A stretch of DNA of 64,000 nt from Strigamia acuminata (lineage: Eukaryota; Arthropoda; Chilopoda; Geophilomorpha; Linotaeniidae): contig OX442315.1 in NCBI GenBank assembly GCA_949358305.1, positions 17,200,427 to 17,264,426 of the forward strand, in the 5' to 3' direction. Under the pieces are notes generated by a model. It worked only from the letters and a program-made list of their open reading frames with translations, did not search any database and was not told where the DNA came from. Made by a program: the position numbers and the translations under genes. This document shows, in pieces, positions 47,517 to 59,100 of this stretch (position 1 is the stretch's first letter; each line of letters opens with the position of its first letter).

Positions 47517-50500
47517 GTTCGCATTTGAATTGCGGCAACCTCAAGTGCGAGGCCTATTTCTTTTTCGACCACCTTGCCGTCTGCCAAGGTGAGCCGAAAC
47601 AATTATATCATTACATTCCCTAAAGAAGAAATAAATTGTATTTATATAAGCCTAGTGAACCTGCAGTTCCACATACCCTCATTGACCATTACCCTAGGGA
47701 AATTAATTCCAATTCAGTGATTGGCATCTTACGCAAGAAGAACTTTTGTAGCCAACTGTGTAAGAGTTTTAGTTTATATCAATTTTTATAAAACATAAAC
47801 AAACATGTGTAGTTTGAAGTTCTTTGGCCCTCCGATACATCAAACCCTCGCTACTCCTAAAGGAGAGGTTAACTGTAACAAGTAATGCGCTATCAAGCCG
47901 AGAAATATATTGACTCTTTTCTCACTCGATTTTGCTTAGCAACCGAGGCAACAATACACAGACCAGAACAATGTTGTGTAGTAATCAAAATTGATACCAG
48001 AACACTACACGTAGCTTGTAACTTTTCAAAGAAAATTTACGATTTACATGTTTTTTTTTCTACAAATAGGCTGGTTCAATTCCAATACCAATACCCTTAG
48101 CGAGAAACTTGTTTTCTTGCTTGTAATTGCGCCATCAAAATACGTACATTTCCTTTGAAGCTAGAAGAAGTGGATGATTTCCCGTGTAGGATGAGCGATT
48201 CATTCGGTTAATCCCCTGGTACATTAGTGTAAACGATGCGCTTAGGGGATTAAGCGCACATGTCTTCTGAACAAACATTCGCTACTAACAACTTGGATTG
48301 TTTATTACGAGCAATATGTAAAGAAATTTCGAAATAGTTTTAATTGTCTTCAACATTAATTCTATTTATGATTCCTTTATGTAAAGAAATTTCTAAACAT
48401 TAATTCTATTTATGATCCCTTAGTGAGAAGTCATGAAAACGTATGAGAAATCTGCAAACTTTGCTAATTACTGCGTCTCAGCGAATAACAGAGCGAGAAC
48501 AATTGGTCGGAAGTTTCTCGCGCTTACCTACTTTTCAAACATTTGATTGAAGTACTTGCACTTTTTCCCGAGGGAAAGACGCTTGGTGGATCACAGATGT
48601 TGCAGCGGCAATAAATGCGATATTCCCAAGACCAAATTGTTCATCAAGACCACCACAAACAAATTCTTTTGAGTAATCTAAAACACAATTAAAATATTTC
48701 TTCATTAAAGTGCAACTACAATTAAAATCTAACCCCCAGTAGCACGGATGATCGATTAAACATCGCATTTATCTAAATGTTAAATAGTTTATTGTTTTAC
48801 TTGGGATGTTTATTTGTTTGTTTGTCAGCAGGTCAGCTTAAAAATCGAGTGAGTTTTCAATCTGCTTTTAGCGTTTGCCAATATTGTCATCACTTGTGAC
48901 AAGAGTCGTGGTGTTTCTGTTATTGCCTTCAAGCAGAATGTACACCTTCATGTTTTCACGTGGAAACATGGTAGACGAAGTTATTTCCCTCAGCAGTAAT
49001 ACTTTAAGCAAGTTCACTAAACAATTTTTTTTTTCTCGTGTGCTAACTGTGACTTTTTTTTCTTTGTGAAAAACGTTTCTCGCTCGCTCACAAACCAGGT
49101 GGAAATTGAAAGTAAGAAAAGAATGAAAGAAATAGAAACATTTTAAGAAGTTGAAGAACACCCCCTTGATATCATCATTTGTTTTGTGTATTCTAGTACA
49201 TGTTCGTTAGGGAATGTTGTCACTATTTATTTGTTTATAAATAAATTATATAATTTAATTATTCTCGAGATTAAGTTTTCCTCGTTATATTCTTAAACTA
49301 AGGTAATCTTTTGTAAACATATAGTTAATTTAAATTTAAATATTATGAAAAACATGTAGTTTTTTTGTATATTTTTTTTAAAAATTATTTGTGTTGGGGA
49401 TTTAAATTTAAAGCCTGGAGAAGGTTCGACTGTGCAAAAAATTTAAATATTTTATACAATTCCGTTTTATACCGTATGCAAAAATGCAACATCAGTCGAC
49501 AAAAGAAAAATTGATTTGTGAAAATTTAAAAAAAGAAAAAAAAATGACAAGAGATGTCTAATTATTTATAGCAAAAAAATTACAAAAGAAAGCTGGAGTC
49601 AGATATAAAGAGTGAACTATACACTTTTTCAAGTAGTCCAAACAAAAAAATAATTAAATGAAAAATAACTTAGCTGCTATACGTGCAAGCATGCTGGTAT
49701 GCATTACGCTTTAAAACACAATCTTCCCACACAAAGAGCAAAATTAAATTATTCATACATACAGTAACTCGAAAAAGGAAAGAATAGGAAAGAAATAGTT
49801 ATGAACCAGTTTTTGTTAGTGTTTAAATACACTTGAAGAGCGCCTGGTTATGGTTAGAGGAGAGCCTGGTCCTAACCACTGCCGTGGGTAGCAGACAATC
49901 CCCAGTGTTTAAGCATTTGCACAATTAAATATGGCCGATGGGTCTCTTAAAGCCGTAAAAAAAAAGAGGATAACAAATACAAATATCGCCCAGGATGCTG
50001 ATTCAACGCGTCTCAATTAAGACTGATGCAATTCTACAGGATTCTAGCGATATACATATGCCAGGTCAAATTCGAATGGTGAAGCAATTAGACCTAGCTG
50101 TGCGTTTTTCATACAGTATATACCGTAATAGGAAGTAGGGTCCGATGATTGTTTAGGATATAGGTTTATTAACTAAACAAAAATTAGAATAATTGTTGGG
50201 ATAACATAAGGGTATTATTTACGCGTACAGAGTGGATCATCAGAATATTTAAATATTAATTTTTTAATGAGAAGATAAAACTCGAGTAACACGACAAACC
50301 AACAGCCACAAACTGCTCTTCAAGAAACAACTAACTAACTCGTTCACTATTCTCGCTCGCCACTGAACTGTTGCATCATCAGCATTCTTAAAGCTTACCC
50401 TATATTTACCCGAGAAAAAAATCACATTGATAAATTGCATTTGCCGAGTGAACCGGGCGAGCTTTAGCAAATTACTCTCAGCGGTTTCTCAGTTTCTCCT

Positions 50501-52231
50501 AATTATAGTCACGAGTAAAGGGTTAATGGTAAATTGTTAATTCCTTGCTTCTTGTAAGAAGACAAGGTCGATAAACAACATTTAGTTAATAAAAGTAATT
50601 AGATAAAGGATAATCGTCAATGCTAAGTCAAACAACCAAAGTTTAAAGCAATAGTTTTGGATTTTGGAAAATTTATAGACAAAATCAACAAATAAATTAA
50701 AAATGAGAAAAGTACTAAAAAAATAATGATATTTGTACTTCTCTAGCTTTTAGTTTAGAAAATTGGTCAATTATATCATTAGAATCAATTTCACCGACAA
50801 ACTGATGAACTGAAATGAAATGAGGCCCCTATGTTGATGTTGTTGTCTTCACATACTTCTATATACAGTTTTTTCTTACACGTCTTGGACGGTTTCTTTA
50901 TTTTATGGGTTTGACAACTGCTGCAAATTGATCCAATACTTGAAGACGTTCACTTGCAGGTACGTTACCAACTTCTTCAGTAGTGCGGCTTCTTGTGTTT
51001 TTTTATTGCTAGGTTAGGTTAGTTTCGTTACCATGAAAGAATTTTTATTTGTAACTTTAACGTAGCCAGCTTCCACTCATTGCTGCCAATTATCGTGGAT
51101 TTTAACATTGGAAGGTCACGCATACCTGCACGCATACCAAGTTTTACAGCATTCCAAGGAAGCCGAGCCCTGTAGGCCGTTTGCTTCACAGCAAATAGTT
51201 TTTCTCACTTTCTTTTAACTTTGAACGACCCCGTGCTCTTTAATGCACGATCTGCAGGATTAGCTTGCATTCACAAAATTAATTTGGTCCTATTCACTTT
51301 CTGCTCTTTCCTCTGGCACCGCTTTCTCGCTACATCTTTTAAATGTTAATTTAATGAGGCTTCCGTGCAGGATGTTTGTGTGAATATGGACAATAGTGTT
51401 TAGTGCGGTGTACGAATTTCATCATCTTCTGACTTTTTCTAGCTTTTAAACATTCTATTTTTCTTTTAAGCTCAAGTAAATATTTACGTATGGGTTAAGT
51501 AAACGCAGTTGATTGTTTTTTTAAAGGGGTTTGGAGTTATAGAACAAAAAAACTCTCTCTTTTTCTTTCTCGTTCTTTTTTCCTCCCATAAATAAGTTAC
51601 ATCCACTATGTGGTTTTAACTCTTTAGGTTCCTTTTGCTTTCGCAGATTGTATCAAAGTAAACACACGCACAAATCTCCAAAACACACGCAACAAATATT
51701 AATACCTATCTTGAAGGTGTTTTTTATATAGAATTTCAATTAATTTAATGAATAGTGCAAAACATTGGGTTTTAAATTCATCACGATCAAATATAAAGCA
51801 GATCAAGTCACTTAAATCAAAATTGTCTTCTCCAGCATCTTTATTTTACACCCTTTCCAGTTCTCATTACTACTACCCTAGCCTTAATGATCGTAAAGTA
51901 AAGATGTAATATCCGTCGTTCTTGTACATTTAACACTGAAAAATAGGCGGTCCGTATTATTAATGTCAGCTGTAGCTGAGCACGAATAATTTATCACGAG
52001 GAACAATTTTTCTTTCACTACATTTTTATTAAGTTTCTTTTTTTAGTTTATACATTTTTTAATATTATATTTCCAGTCAGATATTTTTTTCTATATTTAT
52101 TTTAACCACAAAACATCATTTCAACTTCCATTCCGTGTTCTCTAAAATCCGCTGGATTTCTTCAAGCCAGATGTTACATTCTATACCACGCGAAGTTATT
52201 TGAACGTAATATCACCCTAGAGTAAATAGTA

Positions 52232-52522
52232 CAGCCTTGGACATAAAAAACGTCCCATTCCAGCTTGAAACTCACCTGCAGAATGAGCGTTTTCGGCTGT
52301 ATCCACCAGGTAGTGCAAAATCTCACTGATAAGTTCTGACAAATTGACATTTAAATGATGCCACAAAATCATCTTGTGAAGGTGATTGAGTGACATCATT
52401 TAAATGTCAATTTGTAACAACTTATCAGTCAGATTTTGCACTACCTGATGGATACAGCCAAAAATGCTCATTCTGCAGGCGAGCTTCAAGCTGGACTGGG
52501 ACAATTTTTCTGACCAAGGCTG
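52232..52522. mobile_element. Foldback (long inverted repeat) element, 291 bp
   Basis: Left arm 52232-52360 and right arm 52394-52522, 129 bp each, with a 33-bp centre. About 13 mismatches by eye (roughly 90 % identical). Outer ends read CAGCCTTGG and CCAAGGCTG; the innermost arm sequence is ATTTAAATGATG. A transcript would fold into a long hairpin. No coding capacity. Confidence 0.85.
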
Positions 52523-53099
52523 CACCTCGCTTTAATATTCGATTCAATGCCGCATTAGAATACACAAGTATCCATTTAATTTAGATTTTTTTTTAAAATA
52601 CAAATTAATTCCTCACAATTAATTCCAGAAACTCATTTTCTTTCAAGTCAAATTGCCTCGCCCGAAAGCTTTAACCGTGGAAAATCAATACCAAGTAAGT
52701 AAATACGTAATTTAAATTTCTCATTTAAATTTTTAAAAAAAAATAAATAAAAATTAAAAAAATAACAGATAAAATTTTTTTTCCCTTCTTTCTCAAGCTC
52801 CGGTTTAAAACGAATAACATTCATTGCCTTTATAGCTCTAATCAAATTCAAGCTTATTTAAGATTCCATCCTTTACAATCATTTCCTAAAACATTGTCAA
52901 GCTAATGATGGTTAATTTGGACTCATTATCTTGCTCGGAGACCAAAAAAAAAAAATTTAAAACCACGCATGCGCGATAAAACGAGAAATTTCAACCACGA
53001 GATTCTTGCCCTGGGTTGGCGCAGTCCAACAGATACACGAGCGAAACGTGCGTGCATGCGTACGTGCCTGCAGTCGCTATTCATTTTGAATCAAATGAA

Positions 53100-53149
53100 A
53101 TGTCCTTCCGGTGGTTTGTGATACTTCTATGGCTGCATCAAGCTTACAG
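53100..53149 (+). CDS. Channel exon 1, signal peptide
   Basis: [16 protein letters not shown] then donor CAG|GTAAGA. Chosen start: the ATG at 53095, five bases upstream, opens a different frame that stops after 8 codons, whereas 53100 gives a clear secretion signal. The link to exon 2 depends on using acceptor 58281-58282 (CCGTTAG), which is the one in phase. Confidence 0.7.
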
Positions 53150-56100
53150 GTAAGAATGTCACAACCAAACCATTAATTCTCTTTTACTAAATGCAAAATT
53201 GTACTATTTTAAACATGTGTTAACAAAATCACGCTAAGCTTACCTCATTAGAATCGACTAACCTATAAAAACACTATCTAAATCCTATAAATTTCAAACA
53301 AAACCAAATTGAAAACCACGGAGAAGGAAAGAAAAATATTTTATAAATTTGAATGCTTTTGGCTTCCCTGCTAAGCGCTCAATTGCCCGCCTTTTATTCG
53401 ACTTCTCTGCAATACATAATATTTGTTTTGAAAATAAATATTGTCTTAGCATTGTACATTTAATCTGTATCGGAGCATCGTAAAAAAAAAATCTGTTGGG
53501 TAAGGGTTTCTTTATACAAGAAATCGATGAGGCTTCATCAACTCCAGGATATTTATCTGTTGCCCAGTTATCACCTGCGGACACACGTAAGGATGAGTGG
53601 CTTTTAGGATAAATAATCAATGGCACGACGGTGTGTAAACTGTGTATATAAACCCACGGGAATTTCTCACAAACATCGCACTTGGAAATCGTAGAAACTA
53701 CCAATTTACACAGCTTTTAAATGCATTATTCAAAGCGTTTTTCCTTCATGTCTAATTTACTTTCCGTCGACAGACGACGGCTTATGTCATACCTCTTGGG
53801 CTTTTCATATTTAATTAGTTATGGTTTGTAAGCGATAGCGCCCCCTGGGGGTCTTTTCGATGACTTGTTCTATGTAATTTGGATTTGTTCTATGCTTTGG
53901 AATAATAAATGAGTCTAGTTCAGACATTCAACTTAAGCGAATCGGATCGAGTGTCGATGATTTTGGGCGGAATCAGCGAGGAGTTGGTGTCGTTTCCTCT
54001 GGCATCTGGCAATATCGGTTCGGTCGAGGAGCTGATACATCGCGCGAGGGGTTTGGACGGGGCGAGGAAGATTAAGCCAAAGGACAAGAATATTAACAAC
54101 GTTGAAGTTAAACGAGCAGCAAGGGACGTAGGGAGGGAATCGACGAAGGAAGCGTTGTCAGCGGCGTCGATGAACAAGAACTCTCAGCGTCACGTACAAT
54201 ATAAATACGGGATGGATAAGTCAACTCTCACGTGTTTTAAGTGTGGCAAGATCGGACACGTGTCGTTTGACTGTTTACTGGCAAGCGCGGAAGCGACGAC
54301 GGAGAAGACGCCGGAGAAGGTCGCGGCTTGTGTTGTCAAGACAAGGAAACCGGAAATGAATCTAACGGTCGTTACGTGTAGCGTGGAGGAGTTTGACACG
54401 GACGTTGAGGCGCTGATCGATCCGGGCGCAAATTTAACAATTATCGATGGCAGATTTTTGAAGAACGATACGGAATTGCGGGCGAATAAATCGGGGGCCA
54501 GTTTTCGGGCTGTTAATGGATCACTGAAGATCGACGGGTTTTTGGACATCACGTTTAAAATCGGAGACTTCGAATCCAGCATGAAAAACGTGGCTGTCTC
54601 GTCCGATTTGCCGTTTCCGGTCATCGTCGGTACCGACTGGCGGAGACAGGAGGGTTTGCGTCTCGTGTTGGAGCCAAATGGCGACGTGAATATCTCTAGG
54701 GCGACGGAGTCGGTCAGATCGGGAAATTGCGCAATATTTAACGAAGCAATCGATCGTGGAGGGGAGTGTCTCGTGGCAGTTTCCGAGGACGAGAAGTTCG
54801 CGAAAGAGGTCGACGAAATCGTTGAGTCGGTGGATAGTTCGGTTTCCCAGGAGGAGAAGTTACAGTTGAGAGCGGTGTTTCACAAGCGGAAGGAGGCATT
54901 CAACATCGACGGTTCGCTGGGACTGTACACGGACGAAGAGTGCGAGGTTCCTCTGACCCACGACCGTCCGATTCGATGCAAGCCGAGGCGATTTTCGGCT
55001 CAAGAAGAAGTTCGGTTACGAGAGACTGTGGCAAAGTGGAGGAGGTTGGGAATTTGTAGAGAATCGAACTCGACATACAATTTCCCTTTCTTCACCGTGG
55101 ACCAGCCACATCACCCCACCACACCATGGCGCCTTGTAATCGATTTGAGGCGTCTGAACGAGGCGGTGGATATGACAGTATATCGGATGCCGACGATCGA
55201 TGAGGTTTTGGAGTTTCTGTTGGAAGACGAGCCGCGTTTATTTAATTCGGGTGACATTGCGATGGCGTACTACAATATTTTGCTAAGACAAGCGGACTGT
55301 CACAAGATCGCGTTTTTCACGCCCGAAGGTCTTATGGAGTTGCTGCGTATGCCGGTCGGCTACAAATTGGCTCCGTTCGTGATGCAGAGGGCGATGGACA
55401 GGATGTGCAGCGAGGTTAAGCGGACCAAACCATATTTGGACGACGTGGGGCAGTCGGGGAGGTCAGCGGGTGAGTTGATAATGTCTGGGGACGAATTTTT
55501 GGGTTTAGTAATTCAAAAGGGGTTTAAATTAAATTTGACAAAGTGTAAGCTATTAAGAGCAGAGATTAGTTTCTTGGGTTACATCATTTCGAAAGAGGGG
55601 AGGAGACCGGACCCGGAACGATTGTCGGACATCGATAAATTCAAGTTTTTTAAGAACGTTAAGGACGTTAGGGGTTTCTTGGGATTCGCAGGTTATCATA
55701 GACAATTCATTAAGGGTTTCGCGTCGAAAGTAAGGTGTTTGACTTTATTAACAAGAAAAGGGACAAGGTTTGAGTGGTTGGACGAGCATCAGCGCGCCGT
55801 CAATCTGATAAAATCGGAATTAAAGTCGTGCAATTGGTTGGGGAGTTTTCGTAGGGATGCCGAGACCATTCTGCACGTGGACGCGTCGTACGAAGGTCTT
55901 GGGGTAATTTTGCAGCAGCGACAGGGAGGAAAATTGGTCACTATAGCGTTCGCGAGCAAGGGCGTTCCAGAATCGTATTCGAGTGCGCATTCAAACGAAT
56001 TGGAATGTTTAGCTGTTCACTGGAGCGTCACTGAAAAGTTTCGCTTCTATCTTTCGGGCATTAAGTTCGTGGTTTTCACCGACAACTGGTCGGTCTCTCA

Positions 56101-59100
56101 TTTACTCGCAAAGAAGGAATTGAATAGGAAATTTGCTCGTTGGATATTAGATTTGCAAGAATTTGACTTTACTATCAAGCATAAGGCAGGGAGTCTGAAC
56201 GTGGTTGCGGATGCGTTATCTAGAGCAGTTAGTATTGATAAATCGAACGTGTTGATTGCAGCGGCATTGAGGGTTGGGGGAGAGGTTGAAGGAGCAACAG
56301 GATTCAGATGAGCGGTGTGCTGAATTAATTCAGAAATTGGGGGATAAGTTTGAATTGAAGAGCGGGGTTTTGTGCAAAAAGAAGACATTTAAGGGTAAGG
56401 AGATCTGGAGAGTAGTTATTCCTGAGAGGATGAGAGTACAGATAATGAGGGAGGCACACGTTAAGGGCGGGGACTGCGACGCTTTTCAGACACGTAGTAG
56501 AATTCAGCGCAGAAACTGGTGGGAAGGGATGAGCAAGGACGTGCGTGATTTCGTCAGGAACTGCACACAGTGTCAGCTTCACAATCATAGAACCAGAAAA
56601 GCGGACGGTTTGTTGAAGTCGAGAGCAATTCCACCGAGGCCGTTTCACACGATCGCGGTGGATCACGGAGGTCCGTACACAAGCAGTTTCGGCTTTACAC
56701 ACATTTTTGTGGCGGTTGACTGCTATTCTCGATTCGTGGTAGCGGTCCCAGTGAGAGACGTTTCAACAAAAAACACCATTCGCGCGTTGGAGGAGGGCGT
56801 AATTCGTCGATTCGGAATTCCAAAGAAAATTATTTCGGATGAGGGAACGGCTTTCATGTCTCGTGAGTTCAGTTCTTTCGCGCAGGCAAATGGAATTTTG
56901 TTGGAAGAATCGCCGCCATATCACCACGCGTCGAACGGTTTAGCGGAACGCGAGATTCAGAACGTTTTGCAGAAATTGAGAAAACTGGGGAATTCGGGGA
57001 AGAAGTGGTCGGAGGATCTGGACGCAGCAGTTTGGGCCATCAACACCAACATCCAGTCCTCGCTTGGATTCACGCCTTTCGAGTTGGTACACAGCTTCAG
57101 GCCTTCAGAAAATTTGGAGTCGGCTTGGTTGGAGGCTTTGGAAGACGGATTCGACTTGGAAGAAATGTGGCATAAACGCAGAGAGGCCGAGGAAAATCTG
57201 GCGAGTTCGCAGACCGAGCAGAAACAGAGATTCGACAGCGGTCGAAAGCCTTCCGATCTCAAGAAGGGAGACAAGGTGTTGTATTCGAAGGGACCGCGCA
57301 ACAAAAAGTTTGACACGCTTTTCTCCGGTCCGTTTGAGGTGGTGAGGAAGATGGGCGAGGAGGTGTTCCTCATAACGGACGTCGCGGAATCAAGATCGTG
57401 GAAAACACATGCATCTCAACTAAAGAGATTTTTCGCCGAGCACCAAGAGGAGATCGTCACGGGAGATGAGGGAGCGGCAAAGAGCAGCGAGGAGCCATCG
57501 GAGGCTCGATACGTTTTGAGAAATCGAAGTGTACCATAATTTTGTAATTTTGTATTGTTGTCGAGGACGACAACCCAAAAGGGGGGTCGTGTAAGCGATA
57601 GCGCCCCCTGGGGGTCTTTTCGATGACTTGTTCTATGTAATTTGGATTTGTTCTATGCTTTGGAATAATAAATGAGTCTAGTTCAGACATTCAACTTAAC
57701 CGTATGTCTAAATCATTCTCACATGGTTTACTCTCGTTCCTCCTCTTCGGATCTCAGTTTTTTCCCCCTTTGGTGCCAATAAATTACGCGATTTTCGTAA
57801 TTATTCGAGTGCTAAGCTTTTGTTAATTTATTCTTTAGATTTTCTTCGACGATTTGATGTAGAGGTCTATTTGTTACCATAGAAATGGCGTTTAAATATC
57901 AGAAAAATAACAGAAAATTTAAGAAAATTTAAAAACTCAAATTGTCAGCTGGAACTTTCATGAAATATCGGGATGGGGAAAGAAGCCTGTGAAACCAAAC
58001 ACATTGACTCGTATTTAAAATGCTCATACATTCAGTAGACATAATAGCTTAAAGAGCTAAACACGTTGCCTATTAAAGTTTGGCTGAGGAAATCATCTCT
58101 ATTCGAGAGGAAACTAGAGTGCACGATTTATTACCGTGCACAACATGAAAGAAAGACGTGTTTTTTACAGCCAAATTAAGCTTTTAAATTAAAAATACCT
58201 GTCGGTTTTTTATCTCAAGTAATTTTCAAAATTTTGAAAATATTTACATTTTATTTTTAAAAAATATTTTTCTCCCCGTTAGTTTTCAGAATATGAGCGA
58301 TCTGGAGATATTAGACCGTTTGCTTAATGGATACGATCGAAGAATGACTCCGAGTGACAAGCAAGGTATGAAAGAAGTTTGAAAAAAAAAAAGAAAGAAA
58401 AAAAAAAAAAAAAGTGCTTTATTTGACTTCAGGAACTCCAACTTTAGTTTCATGTGAGATTTACATTAGAAGCTTTGGTTCTATTAATCCGATGACGATG
58501 GTATAGAATCAAATTGAGTTAATTGTGGCTTTTAACAAAATTGAATTTTCAATTTATACTTCAGGATTACCAGGTAGATTTATATCTGCGTCAATCATGG
58601 ACCGATCTCCGTTTTCGAAGTGAATACCTAACGCACGCACTCGACCTTAACGACGCTAATTTAGTGAAAAAGATTTGGAAACCCGAAGTGTTCTTCGCGA
58701 ATGCCAAACACGCTGATTTTCAGTACGTGACGGTTCCCAATGTCCTTATTCGCATCGAGCCGGATGGACATATTTTATACATGCTCAGGTGTTGCAGTTA
58801 TTTTCTATTAGAAAATTATTCAATTATAATTTTATTTTTAAATTAATTGACACAGATTGAAATTAACATTCGCCTGTATGATGGACCTTTATAAATACCC
58901 ATTAGATAGTCAATTATGTACCATGGAGATTGCAAGCTGTCAGTTTGTTGCCTGGTTCAAAATGTCTGCTGACGAAGGAAATTTACGTGGCACTAAAAAT
59001 CTTTTTCAACATTTTTTTTTTGTTTGGTTATTTTTGCTAACTTGGCAGAAATTTTATCGCAATTTGCGTTTGGTTCAGTTTTTTTGTTTAAGTACGGTGT

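Larger units (their letters stand above)
42904..53099. other. Intergenic region between the MYCBPAP-like and channel genes, repeat-rich
   Basis: About 10 kb. Apart from the repeats listed separately, it has short coding-like segments on the minus strand (48580-48723 and 48868-49000) that could not be assigned, and AT-rich DNA elsewhere. No tRNA- or rRNA-like sequence recognised. Confidence 0.5.
53827..57723 (+). mobile_element. Ty3/gypsy LTR retrotransposon, young but internally deleted and frameshifted
   Basis: TGGTT at 53822-53826 and again at 57724-57728 is a 5-bp target duplication. The 3' LTR runs 57590-57723 (TGTAAG...TCACA). The 5' end starts with the same TGTAAG but keeps only 110 bp before running straight into gag coding sequence. 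Order inside: gag remainder with zinc knuckle, protease, reverse transcriptase, RNase H, integrase. That order is Ty3/gypsy, not copia. The shared 110 bp of the two LTRs are identical, so insertion was recent. No primer-binding site is seen after the 5' LTR remnant, so the copy should not be able to move unaided. Confidence 0.92.
53150..58282 (+). other. Intron 1 of the channel gene, carrying a retrotransposon
   Basis: 5.1 kb, of which about 3.9 kb is the gypsy element in sense orientation. A minus-strand open frame of 136 codons lies at 53294-53704. Confidence 0.7.

Noticed and set aside
53909-53936. Interpretation of the ATG in the 5' LTR as the natural gag start
   Set aside because: The 3' LTR and target duplication show the 5' LTR is cut short there, and the gag frame begins in its C-terminal part, so the start is a by-product of a deletion.
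58288-58365. Exon 2 of the channel starting at the later AG (58286-58287)
   Set aside because: Joined to exon 1 it reads into a stop at once; the AG five bases upstream keeps the frame.
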